NCBI GenBank assembly: GCA_035079385.1
Contig: JAVHKY010000029.1
Location: 868,001 to 932,000, forward strand
DNA from: Aspidiotus rigidus
Lineage: Eukaryota > Arthropoda > Insecta > Hemiptera > Diaspididae
Direction of reading: 5' to 3'
DNA: 64,000 nucleotides
In this document: piece after piece, positions 10,776-23,200 of the stretch
Numbering within the stretch: position 1 is the first letter of the stretch
How the letters are laid out: each line of letters begins with the position of its first letter
Notes under the pieces: model-generated
The model's input: only the letters and a program-made list of their open reading frames with translations
What the model was told of the DNA's origin: nothing
Database searches by the model: none
Made by a program: the position numbers and the translations under genes

Positions 10776-13112
10776 TCGCGTTTATATTTTTATTATTCGT
10801 AAGTTATATAGTTTCTGCGCCACGTTCCGTGACTAACCCATACTCCCATTATCCAATTTCAAAGGTTTGGCATATTAGATGATAGAATATTGTTGATAAA
10901 TTATTTAATTTTAGCTTCTGTAACGAGTATTGATAAGGTTTTACAAGTTTTACCGACACTCAGAAGAAGCCCATTGAATCTTGATGAGTTTGAATTTAGT
11001 TTGTGGACTTTTACTAGCAGGTCCTAGAAAATGAGGGAAAAGGACGACGTATTGGTAGAGGTATGCTATAAATTGTAAGAGATTATTTTCCAGAGAAACG
11101 AAAATCGTTTCCTCGATGAGGATAGAGCTAGTACCTGTTTCTTTCTCATTGTCGATATAAGTATTTATTCTAGCTTCTATTATTTCTTTTTTTTTACTCG
11201 CAAAATTCTTCCTATGGGAACTGCAATGAGAAGTATCGAGGAGAGACAGACTTACCAAAGCGTTTTCCTTATTTTATTTTTTTTTTCCCCCGCTGACATG
11301 AATTTTATTTCCCTCCGGAAGCCGCAGATGGGAAAAAATTGACTGGTATATATCAAAGAGTTAAGGTTGGCAGGTCGACGTGTTGTCTTTATCGGCGTTT
11401 TCAAGCAGAATTTTGTGTGTGTGTATTAGTGAATGTGTGTACGTATTTATTTTAACTGTGGACATTTTTTTTTCAGCTTGAAAAGAGTAAGAGAAAAAAG
11501 TTATTTTCCAACTGTCAACTGTGGTCACGCGCGAGAGTTTATTTTACTTTCTCCTTTTGGCTCTGTGTCCTCGAAGATGATGATGTTAGTTTAACGAGAT
11601 TTTTTCGACTCGATGAGGGTAGGAGCGGTATGAGGGAGGGTACAGGTGTGAATTGGGCGAAAAAGGAAGTACATATTTTTTTTATCGAAACTCTCGTTCA
11701 CGTTTTTTTTTTTTTTTTCTTCTAGGTAGCGCTATCAATAAAACGATAAACTTTTTCCCTTTCGTTCCGTCCATTATTATTATTTTTTTCGCATTTTATG
11801 AAAATCTATCATTTTTCGCTCCTTCTAATAGAGCCTGGCCACCGATCGATTTTGCTGCGAAGTTGGGATTATACTAAAATAAATGGAGGGTGTTATGAAG
11901 GGATAAGCGGATTTAAGTTTTTTTTTTTCTTTTTTGTTCTACCGTTTTATGTTCTGCGAAATTTCAGTTTCTATCATCGCGACCTTTTGTCTTGCTCAAT
12001 TAGAAAATTTGCCATGTTCTAAAGCAGGCTAAATAAAATTAAAATTGATCGATTATTGTGTTTCTTGTCGAAGTATGTTGTTGGAACGAGAAGTGTAGAA
12101 TGGATAACAAGTCATTTTTGTGTAAGAATGGAAAAAAATTACAAATACCTGGAAAAGTTGAGCGTTGAAGAGAGAAAAACGAGGAATATAATAGATGAAT
12201 AAAAAATAAATGATCGGAAAGAAAGTTGAAATATTTCAGTTTGGCTAATCATAAATTTTTTTTTTTTTTTTGGGGGGGGGGGGGGCTCATTGGTTTGAAA
12301 AAAGAGAAATGAACAAAACTTGCGAAATGGAAATACTTATTGAACTCTTTCTTGGTTCGAAATCATGGATTTTAAGATGATCATATCAAGCATAGAGATT
12401 TATTTTTGAAAATTCATGGGTCTAGAATAATTCACAGCAAAATTTCTGTCCCTGGGAGGAGGAGGAGGAGTTCTTTAGAATTAAATTCGGCAAAATTGAG
12501 TCTGATTGAACTTCAAATTTGATATCAGTGATTCAAATTAGAAACAGTCTGACGTGAAATAATTCACCCCAAAAAATTATGCCGCTTCAAAGATTCGGTT
12601 CAGAACAATAAACTTTTATATTTTTTCAAACTCTTGTTTTTTATTCATTTTTTTTTATAAATTTGGAAACGTTTCATCGTTAAATTCATTTTGTATTTTA
12701 TTATGCATGTAACCTCCCGTACTTCCAGCTGATCAATAAAGAACGGATTTCAATTTGTACTATGCTGAGAAAAAAATTGAAGTCATAACCTCGCATTTGT
12801 AGATGATAATCTTCCACTGCCATCGTAAGACCTTAATTGAAAAAAAAAAAAAAAAAAACAACATTGAATTGAATATTTTTAATTTTAGTTGTGAAGATAG
12901 CATTTATTTAATTAATTTTTCTTTTTTCAAATAAAAATGATGCTGTGGCTCTAATTTTCATTTCAGTAGTACTGTGCAAACCTGAAAATTTTCTGGATGG
13001 TTAAATTTTGAGGGAAGTTGGATAATTTTCCACTGCCATTATAGTTCATGATTGGAAAACAAAAAAAGACGTTAATAATTTTAAATTCTATTAGTGGCGA
13101 ATATTTATTGTA

Positions 13113-13150
<38 letters not shown>

Positions 13151-16100
13151 TCAAGCGGTTATGTATTTTTATGCTGTGCGAGCCTAAAGAATACTCTAGT
13201 GCAGAAATTTTCTTGTTTATTATAGCGCCCATTGAGCTTCTATCTGCTGCAGAAATAATATAGTTCCAAAAACGAATCAAAATATCTTCCTTCTGTTTTT
13301 CACCCGATACCCCTCGGATAGCACGAAAGTTACTCCGATATTATCCTCAAAAGTAACTACGACATCATTTCCTTCAACATGACAATGACGAATTACAAAT
13401 ACTTGTAAAACCTTATCAAGCCCAGCATTTATTGTGCTAATAACCATAAAATAGTACTAAACGTAGGTAAATCTTGATAATATTTTTCACTAAACTAACG
13501 CACCCCGACACGTCTAATTGTATCTGTGATTGCCTTCTAATTCATCCACAAAATTGTGCCAAAATACTTTACAAAAGTCCGGTCCCCACTTTCGCATTTC
13601 TTATTTCCCGGTAATTGAAAAATTTATTTTCCCTTGATTGCTTTCATTCATTAATGGTGTGATTTTGTCTATTTATTTATTTTATTTTTGTGCATCCTGA
13701 TATACTCAGATGAGCATTCAGGACAATGATGCCTATATAAACTTTTTTGTTTTTTTTTTTTAATAAACGAGATAACAACGAAAATAGACTCAAAGTATAA
13801 TAATATTGAAGTATTATTTTATAATTTTTTACAAAATTATTACATTACAATATCGTATCTTCGATTTATTTCATTTTTTTAAGCCTTTCTTTTTTTAATT
13901 TATTCATTGTGTTGAAAAGCGTGTATCTATAAGTATTAATGTTGTATGTTTGCGCATTCTTTAACGACTGTATGTGTGAATTATCATAGATGAGATTTTT
14001 TTTTTTATCTTCTTACTTTCCTAGTCATAAAACATTCGAATATTGAAGATTATAATAATAATTATTATATTATTGTAAAACGTTATATTTTTGTATAATT
14101 TATACAAATTTTCTTATCTTTATGTTTTTGTTACAATATTATTATTTTTTTACTTCAATGGCGTGTAACTATAAACTTGTTTCTCTCCCTTTGTATTCGA
14201 ACGAAAATTGACCTTGGTTTGAAAGAAAAAAATTGAATCTTACATGGTTATTCAATTGCTACAAGAACGAAATAAAATGGGGAAAAAGTTACCATTATAG
14301 AGAATAAACAAGTAGTTGAAATAACCACTTTCATCGCCTCATGCTCATTCTGTTAAAAAGCGATGATTTTTCAATAATTTGATTGAGTGCTATCAAAAAA
14401 AAAAGAAGGAGGGTTGGAAGTCAATGATAATCAAAAATTGATTTTCAATCGTCAAAATACGATGTATTTTTAGTTGATTTGATAGAGTACCGGTATTGTA
14501 CAAATATGCGAGTTCATAAGAGATTTTTAGGTATAAATTTTTTTTAGTTAACTAATTATTTAAATCAAGAACAAACATTCCATTAAATAATTACCAAAGA
14601 ATGGACGTTATGTTGTACTAAAATGAATTTCTTCATCGTCCCCTGTCATTCATTCCTTTAAGTATTCTGTATCAAAGATTTATCAAAAGAAATAAAAAGT
14701 TTTTAAAAAAAGTCCATGAAAAAATTATGTCGTTATCCGTATCATTTTTTTATTTTTATTTTTATTGTGATGTTTCAAATTGGTGTATCGCGATTTTATT
14801 TACGATAATGTGTAATTAATAATAATATTATTAGAGTTATATCGATTATTATCATCATTTTTTTTTTTTTTTTTTTTTTTGAAAATGTGATACTCAAGAC
14901 GCTCGTTGTATTCACAATTTTGTGTTGTCGTTTGCTTTTTAATTAAACTCTACCCATTTTGCTTTCCTTTTCAGTGGGAAGGAAAACACAAATTCCATAA
15001 AGATTATAGACTACTGTATTATGTACATTTTTTTTACCTTACCATGATTTTTATTAAATTACGCTATTATTTTGTGTTTTCAAAACAATCACTATTCCTA
15101 GTTTTTTTTTTCTTTTCTTTTTTTTTAGCTTATTAAAAAAGAAATTCTATGTATAGCTTGTATTATGATTGTATCATTTTCATGTAGAGTTTAGTTTTTT
15201 GTTAACTTTTGTTTTGTTCCTCAGTTTTCTTATATTTGCGTTTTTCTTTTTTTATTTGTCCAATTTATAATTATATACATTTGAGTATTGGTTTTTATCA
15301 TAATTATTTTCCTTTTGGAATTATCATGAAAAAAAAATTTTGTACAGTTTGAATTTAGGAGTATTTTTAGATACTGAGTGCAATATGAGAAAATTTAATT
15401 TACGTAGGCGTTTCTTCCTTTTTCCCAATTTTCAATAACCGTTAGTACCCAATATGATATTTTTGAAGCGTATTTCATATCCTTTTGTGGTCGACCACTA
15501 CTCAGAACTAAAATGTAATTATTATTTACATTTTTAATCATGTAATCTTATCTAATGGAAACCAGACTTAACATTCCAAAAACACGTTTCCTTTCATTAC
15601 TAATAACAAGCAATGATATCTACTTACAATAATCGAATTTTTTCTCTTCTTCTCACGTTATGAATCATATTTATCACTCTTTGATCGTCATATTTCACGA
15701 TTTGCCACAGTATGTGAAATAGTGAAGATGAAAAATTATGAGGACTGGCAAAAATTGAGCGCGTATCATTTTTTTTTTTTTTGCATTATTTTAACTCAAA
15801 CCTGCGGTACAATTTTAACGTATTAAATATTTTGTACTTGATGTATTTGTCAAATTTAAACTTGAATAAACGTAAATAATTGATTAGAAAAAGAAAAAAA
15901 ATGATGACCCATCGCATACTCAAATACAATGTAATTATTTCGATTTTGATATGAATGTTTTTGATTTCAGTGTTTTATTTATTTGTATCGAAGAAGGAGG
16001 AAAGATTTCAAAAATAATATACAATATTAACCTTTGTAGGTTCGAATAATTATTTTATTATTTCGAAAGGATGATTAACAAGTTCCTTATTATGTAGTGA

Positions 16101-16400
16101 ATTTCTTTGTACATACTTTGTATCATCGCGTATAACGATGGAAGTTAATGACGTAATAAATACACGCGCCATCGTCTCCCTCCGGATTATGTACCCCGGT
16201 ATATAAATATTGTTAATCGTTCTTTTTCTGCGTATTTTTTTTTTTTTTTTTTTCTCGATGTTTATAAATATTGTATTCAGAAATGGTCATATCTGTACTT
16301 AATTTTTATGTGTGTACGATTTGTATTTGATGTTGAATCATTGTGTAATAAAATGATAAATGAAAACTTGATCGTTTTGTCAACTCTTGATCTTAGAACG
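10776..16400 (+). other. AT-rich, T-biased non-coding stretch, possible extended 3'UTR of plexin A
   Basis: There is no credible open frame. On the + strand there are many long T runs (for example near 11705, 12259, 13121, 14860, 15769 and 16237) and fewer A runs (12840). A G run sits at 12273-12286. An AATAAA at 16347-16352 is followed by a GT-rich segment. Strand-biased U-rich sequence would fit a long neuronal-type 3'UTR, but transcription is not shown by the sequence. Confidence 0.35.
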
Positions 16401-16912
16401 GAAATTTGCTGCAGCAGACGTCGACTCTTTCTCTTATAAGAGCTATTAAAAAACAATAAGTTTCTTCTCTTCTGCTTATTCAAGCTCAAAAGAACAGGGA
16501 TAAGCTTCGAGCTATATTTCGGAAGTGTTATTGCCCACCCGCCTCCTAATTGATCTCAAGTTTTTTATCATACAAAATTCATTGTGTTCTTCTATTGCAA
16601 TAAATTAAGAAGAAAAAAATAACACACAGTAACGTGAGTAGTAATGACCGAGAAAGTACGTGCCTTAACTGCAAAATGCTTCTTTCTCGAGAGAAAAAAC
16701 GGACTTCCTAAATTTTCAAAAAAAAAAAAAAAAAAAAAATGGAAAAACAGCAATAGAAAATAATATTTTTATCTCCTGAGACACCCCAAAACAACTATAA
16801 ACTACTATCAATTATGTATACACGAAAAAATGATGTACAAATCAATAATAAATTTAAGAGTGAAGTCACCAAGATAGTCTTGCAGTACACTTGGTGAAGA
16901 CTAAATAAAAAA

Positions 16913-17359
16913 AACGACGGCTTCCTTAACGAAGTTAAACGAGGAACGCAGGGAACCTGTTTTATGAGTCGAATGGGATTTGGTATTGAAAATTCAAGGA
17001 AGCCTAGACCTAGATAAAGATAGTATAAAGAAGGCCTAGACCTACTATAAGCCTATCATAATATAGTTTGAGAATCTCAATTTTTCTCGCTCGAGAGACG
17101 AAATTTTTCTAAGTCCCTCTCCTATCATGGCTCGAGAGTCGAAATTTTTCTAAGTCCCCCTTCTATCATATATAGCTCGAGAATCGAAATTTTTCTAAGT
17201 TCCTCTCCTATCATATATGGCTCGAGGGTCGAAATTTTTCCAAGTCCCCCTCCTATCATATATGGCTCGAGAGTCGAAATTTTTCTAAGTTTTTCGCTGG
17301 ACGGCGGACGGCGGACGCCAGATTTCTCAAATAGCACCGATTAATAACAGGTTCCCTGT
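16913..17359 (+). mobile_element. MITE A, family with CAGGGAACCTGTTTTAT inverted ends and internal 45-bp repeat
   Basis: 'cagggaacctgttttat' at about 16950 is mirrored by 'aacaggttccctg' at about 17347-17359. Outside the left inverted repeat is a conserved 37-bp tail (acgacggcttccttaacgaa...) that recurs next to members B (52776-53500) and C (54640-54973). The interior holds five units of a 45-bp repeat. No transposase is present. Confidence 0.75.
17090..17310 (-). repeat. 45-bp tandem repeat, five units, open in one frame
   Basis: The unit 'ctcgagagtcgaaatttttc' plus 'taagtccccctcctatcata' plus 'tatgg' repeats exactly every 45 bp. The minus strand has no stop and would encode a 15-residue repeat around ISTLEPYMIGGGLGK. 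The period is a multiple of three, so the open frame follows automatically once one unit is open. I do not call it a gene. Confidence 0.85.
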
Positions 17360-18494
17360 TAATAATCATACTTAATCATTCAAATTCAAGGTTTTCACTA
17401 TCGAGTACGACTAATAATAATGATGAATAAAAAAAAATGAGCTTATTAAAAGGAAACAAGTAAAATAAAATAAAAATATAGAATTTACGACAATTGAAAA
17501 TAATATTCTCATCTCCTGAAATACATCAAATGAATGATAAACTACTATCTATTACGTATATACGAAAAATGATGTATAATTAGATTAATAATAAATTTGA
17601 GAATGAAGTCACCAAGAGTCTTGTAGCAGGATGAAGACCAAAAAATTGCCCTCAATTCACTCTCACTCAAAGTTTTCATTATCGAGTATAGTAATAATTA
17701 TGGAAAAAAAAAAGACCTTGAAAAAATAAAAAAAAAATAAATAATAAATAAAAGGATTTTTTATTCGTGACAATACACGTACTGATAACGGGAAAATCTG
17801 CTTGTTGTAACGTAAGCAGCTACTCGTAATATGTAGTGAGAAAGTTACAAAAAATACATCGGGTAGTTTTGGAGGAGTTCCGTGGACAAAATATCTTATA
17901 AGCCTATAAATAATTGAATAGATAGGCAAATAAGCAAATAAAGAAATACACAAGGAAAACTAAACGGACAAGTGTAATATTTCTCTTTTCTAAAGAGAAA
18001 AGTCAGTAAAAGAAGAAGAAGAAACATTTTATTCATTGTATGATTTTCAATTTCTGGAGGTGTAGGCTAACATGAAAATAATTACAAACGAAAAATTTTT
18101 CAGGCGTGGCCAAATAAAAAAAGACCATGTTTCATGTCTCTTATATTTTATCAGTCATCTTGAAATATTCTAATCTAGGCTTCTACTAGGTCAAGCGCTC
18201 GTGAGATATTACCTCACTTTTGCCCCTTACTTTCATTGAACTGCACGCCTTTTGTGACGCTTCTGAGAAAGCCTATGAAGCGCTTATCTACATTTTTGTA
18301 GGGAGAATATTTTGAGCTATTTTTGTGGAGCGGAAGTCTGATATGGTAGTAGGGGTCGAAGCATACAGTATCCTAGAGCTAGTATAAGCCTAGTATACCA
18401 GTAGTTTGAAGCGTAGGTCAAAGAGTCTTGCACGCACGCACATTCTTTCAAAATTAAGGTAGGGCTCGGAGAAAAAATTTCAAGCCCCAAGGCA

Positions 18495-18495
<1 letters not shown>

Positions 18496-18546
<51 letters not shown>
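18496..18546 (+). repeat. (ATT)17 microsatellite
   Basis: Uninterrupted trinucleotide run of about 51 bp. Confidence 0.95.
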
Positions 18547-18548
<2 letters not shown>

Positions 18549-19072
18549 TTCAGGTATGCCTTGAATGAAAGCTCGGCTGAATTCATCATTTTATTTTTTT
18601 TTGCACGACGTTTCACTGTTTTTTGTCGAGTGAAAAAATGAACTGTAGCCGAGGTTTTATTTGAAAGATGAGGAGATAATTTACCGATAAAATTTAAACC
18701 TGGTATGTTTTGATTTTATCCACTCCAGTCACCTTCATTTTTTCTCGCGCTCAAGTTTGTTCTTTATATTTTATTCTGCTCATGATCACCTCATTTCTAC
18801 AGTTCCCTCGTGATTTTGCTAGACAATGGTTGCTCAACCGAAAAAGTGCTTGCGTTTCACTCTCAATTAGAATTTTATGCGGGGAAATAGCGTCTATAGA
18901 AATCTGTTCATAGCAACTTCACTCTGGAAACCAACATCACAATGTACAATCAATAGCAAAGAACCCTAGACGTATTTATGCATAAGAGTAGATCGGAGTA
19001 GATCAATAAATTTTTAGCGGGCATAAGAGAGGCAACTTTATTAAACAAAGTTCCTCCGCTTCAGGAAAAACA

Positions 19073-19440
19073 ATGTATGTCTTCGGACGTCTGAGAAGAA
19101 AGATTTATCAATCTCAATTACGGTATGTTAATATATCAATCTCAATTATATCGATAAATCAATCTCGATTACATCGATATATTGATCTCGATACAATCGA
19201 GATATTGAGAGCCCAGAATACCTCCGTTGTTCGCCTCTCCCCCTCCCCTTCTTGGTCTAGTACAAGTCTAGTATACAATATTTTAAGCTCTACTCGTTTG
19301 CCCCCTTCTTGCTCTAGTGCAAGTCTAGTTCTCTGTATTTTGAGCCAATTACAAATTGATGACGTCATAAAGCGTCACGTCACGTTATGTTACGCAGATA
19401 AGCCCAAGGACATATTATACATGTCAAAATAAAGACAATA
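19073..19440 (+). repeat. Dispersed repeat R4, copy 1
   Basis: A stretch of short degenerate repeats of the type 'atcaatctcaattatatcga' is followed by 'ctagtacaagtctagtatac' and by 'gatgacgtcataaag'. The same order of segments recurs at about 34740-35290 and 41215-41720 within spacers of the annexin-like array. No coding potential. Confidence 0.65.
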
Positions 19441-20235
19441 TGAGATAAGTAATTATTGAGATGGCCAGCGTGGCGCGCTTCTTGACGCCAAAAATTATGA
19501 TGCCATCTGCCCTGCAACCTATGTTCAATGGTTTTATATGGGAGGGAAGAGTGAAATAAGTTTCAAAGCTGGTTTTGCGAGTCAAAATTTAAATATGAGA
19601 TCTTATAGGATCGCAGATAGAAGGCAGACAAATGACAAAATATGAAGTGGCTAGCGTTTTCAAGCTTTTTACACAGCGGAATTAAATGATCATGAAGAGC
19701 TTCTCTCAACTTACGGTACACAACACTGAAACGAGCAAAAAGAACTAGTCATATAAAAATTGACGTTCCTCCTTGGATGATAATTGGAGGAGGTTGATGA
19801 TGCATTAGCCACAAAGTTATAGTTCTAAGAGCAGACAACCACAAGTGTCGGTGATGATGAATTTGGCGCAAAGTTGTAGATGTGATGTCAGATCCATGCT
19901 CCCGCCAAATTTTGGATCTTATACTTACTACTCTGTCACTAATATCTGATGATGTACTCAAGTGCGGATTCAAGAGGTGAGGTGGGCAAGGATTGAACAA
20001 AATAAAATTAGGAAAATTGGGTATTTTCCGAATTGAAATAATAAAATAATTACCGTACTTACAAAATGTTTTTATATTAAATTAATTTTACATTCAAGAG
20101 CAATTTAAAAACAAAATATCATTCATTATTTTTAGAATTAATAGTCGTTGCATCATCCTCTAGGACAAGACCTTAATATAAGTTTACAAAAGTTGTGATA
20201 CAAGGTAATTTAGTATACACATAACCAAATCAACT

Positions 20236-23200
20236 TCATGGTAGTGGGTACTTCAAGAATCCATACAGATAGGTTTTGTAATTCAAATTGTTATTTATGT
20301 ATCTCCGGTTCTGGAAACACATAATATTATGATTTTATTAAGACATAACAAAAAATGGACTTAAGTTACATTAGTAACTACAAGTATACTTATATCAAGC
20401 AGTATACTTCACAAAATGTAGAAGATTCTCAATATTTACTGATAGACTTTTTAGTTTCTTATCAACTCATCATCTTTAATTGGTACCTAGCATGATGATC
20501 ATTCCTCTTGGCAGAGGAGTTATTTAGTTTTTCTTGTAATGAAGATGAATAGTTTTGCTCACTGTAAATCATCTTGTAAGATCACCTGTGATATGTGCAC
20601 GCCAGTATTGTAATTCTTTACTCTGTCAGCGTTGAACACGCAACCTCGGTAATCAGTCTCTTATCCAAGGTGTGTAAACTCATCCAAAAGTATTTCATGA
20701 TGCCATCGAGGTCCGTTGCTTTGATTCCTCCACTTTGGAGGATTGGTTTAGCGGCGATCCCGCTATCCCTTTTGTTGGGGGTACTTCCAGAAAATTTTCG
20801 TCCGCGAGCGCGAGCGCGGCTGATGACGTCACGAAGAGGAGGAGGGGACTTGGAAAAATTCCTACCTCCGAGCTATATATGGTAGGAGCAGGACTTCGAA
20901 AAATTTCTACCTCCGAGCTGTATATAATAGGAGAGGGACTTGGAAAGACGACGGCTTCCTTGAAATTGCAGCACGTTTAAGTTGTCACGTCATGATTTTC
21001 AGGACTTGGAAAAACTTCAGACTCTAGGGGAGTCCTGCAATGGCATCTAATTTTTTTGTGTTTGAATATTTCTTGAGTTTTGCATATAAATATGTCTTCA
21101 ACTTGCATCATTTTTGCTGTGCGTGGAAACCGTCGTGTAATGTTTGAAAAGGGGGAGGGCTTAGGTAGCCCTAGCCCTCCATTCCATAGAATAGAGGTAG
21201 AATTGATTAAGCAACTTAGAGTTTGGTCTATATCTGTTTCTGTCCATGAATAGGCAAAGGTCTCTTGGGTGACATGTCATGTTATATAACATCGTACCAC
21301 CAATATTGATAAAAAGCCCAACCTAAGAGTCGGAAAGTTTTTGTCCAACTGGTTTTTTCTGTCTTTCTCTATTAGCATAGATATTCTTAAATAACCCACA
21401 GGTATTAAAGACATTGTTATAATCAGGAAGTGTAAGGATTTTACTTACATCCAAAACTTCTCGTAAAGATAAATTTTCGTATTCAACTTGGGGATAAGTC
21501 TGCTCCACTTCAACAAGACTTGTTTCTGATGTAATTAAAACAACACGCATCAACAATAACTCCCTGGTATGTCGTCTACGAAAACAGCTTTCAAGCATCT
21601 CAGCATAAAATCTTATTGGATCCATGACAAAGCTATCTAAAACAAAATTTATTGCACTGAAATACGTTCTTCCGAAAATTTAACATTATTAAATTTCATT
21701 TTATTGATTTTTTTGCAATCAAATAGGCGAAAGTTCAGCTCAGGGTACAGTGCTACCAAAGATTTGTATTGAATGATGGGTTGTCTAGTGCACCTAATTT
21801 CAAACTCACATATCAGTCGGTAAGTGTACGTTAATGTAATCCCATCAACAGCGTCTGCAAAGTCTTTGTTGTCGTTCAACTCCTTAAATTTGTTCAGCAC
21901 TTCTTTCAGAACATCGAGACTAAGTTCAAACATACATTTATCTAGTTCTTGACGACAGTCTTCCCATTTTTTCTTCTCTGTAAAATTGTGTGAGATACAA
22001 AATATGTATTAGGCACACGTCCGTCACATTAGGTCATTTTATTTTTTATTCCTAGTAACAGTCAACTAACCGTCCAGTAGAGCTTGCGCAGTATCTTGAA
22101 TAAATTTTGGATCCTTGGGTGAACTTGCTGCTCGCTTTCTCTGCGACATATTAAAAAATATATTATGATTTCTCCCCGTATTTTTATTTTTTTATTATCA
22201 TTTTTTTTTTTTTTTTTTTTGAACACATCAAGGAGCAAGAAGGAATTGATTAATGTTTTAATAGATTGATATGTTGAAGACGTACAATTCAATTTGAGAA
22301 TATGACAATGAGATGTTGCATCTCCTCATCTTCTGGAGTTTCACAAAAGCTAAATGGAAAGACAAACCTTGAAAATGTTGAATAGTTCTAGATTAGGGGT
22401 TCCTCCTCTCTATTGTGTCAAATTTAATTCATTAAAGTTGAAATGGCAATGAGAACTTGTGTGTTGAGGTTAGTACTTGTGTCTATATCATCAATATCAA
22501 AAGTTGACACAATCAACAGTTGTTGCTTGAAATAATACAGTACTACTGTCTGAAGAGAGGAAACTTTGGATGAGTTTATGATGAAGATATCTATAAAAAG
22601 TAGCATTAATGGCGACGATGATAAATTCTTTCCATTTTTGGGCTACCTACACTTGGAAATATCATTATTGTGACACTGCAGCATGATAAATTATCATACA
22701 AAATACGATAGTAAGTACCTACGCAAAAAAAAATCATCACATATGATATCTGGTTCAAGAGCATAAGGTATGAAGGTTGCTCATCTTTTAAGAATGCTGG
22801 GGATGTTCTTTGTTATAGACCTATTCTCTGATGATGTCATAGTGTTGCTAATATTGAGCAATAGAGAGTCAAAGAACCCATGTTTGTAATTAATTTCACA
22901 AAATTCACAAAACACAAATGTTACTGGAGTCGTAATTAAAAAAATTGTTTTTGAGGAAGCGCTTTCGGTTGAATATCCATCATAAAAATTTTTAAATTAC
23001 GACTCTAGTAACCTTTGTGTTTTGTGAACTTTGTGATTTATGTGTTGTAAAACATGGAACAAAGAATTATCGATAAGTAGACAGGTAATTGATATTACAA
23101 TTATCGGGCCGATCATGAAATCAATTTCCGTAAGAATACACAGGGAACGATTCAATCACGTATACAGATAGTCAAGAACAAGATGTTTCTGAAATCTCTA

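Larger units (their letters stand above)
17360..20235. other. Non-coding spacer between plexin A and the annexin-like array
   Basis: No gene recognised. It contains an ATT microsatellite (18496-18546) and repeat R4 (19073-19440). It ends at the stop codon of annexin-like gene 1 on the opposite strand, so plexin and the array converge. Confidence 0.5.

Noticed and set aside
13048..13263. Hydrophobic small protein with a Phe run
   Set aside because: Translation of a long T tract in an AT-rich region. No supporting features.
17090..17310. CRISPR-like array
   Set aside because: Units are contiguous 45-mers without spacers, in a eukaryotic genome.
17125..17337. Small protein with 15-residue repeats
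   Set aside because: The frame is open only because the DNA repeat period is 45 bp. The other copies are broken and lie in MITEs.
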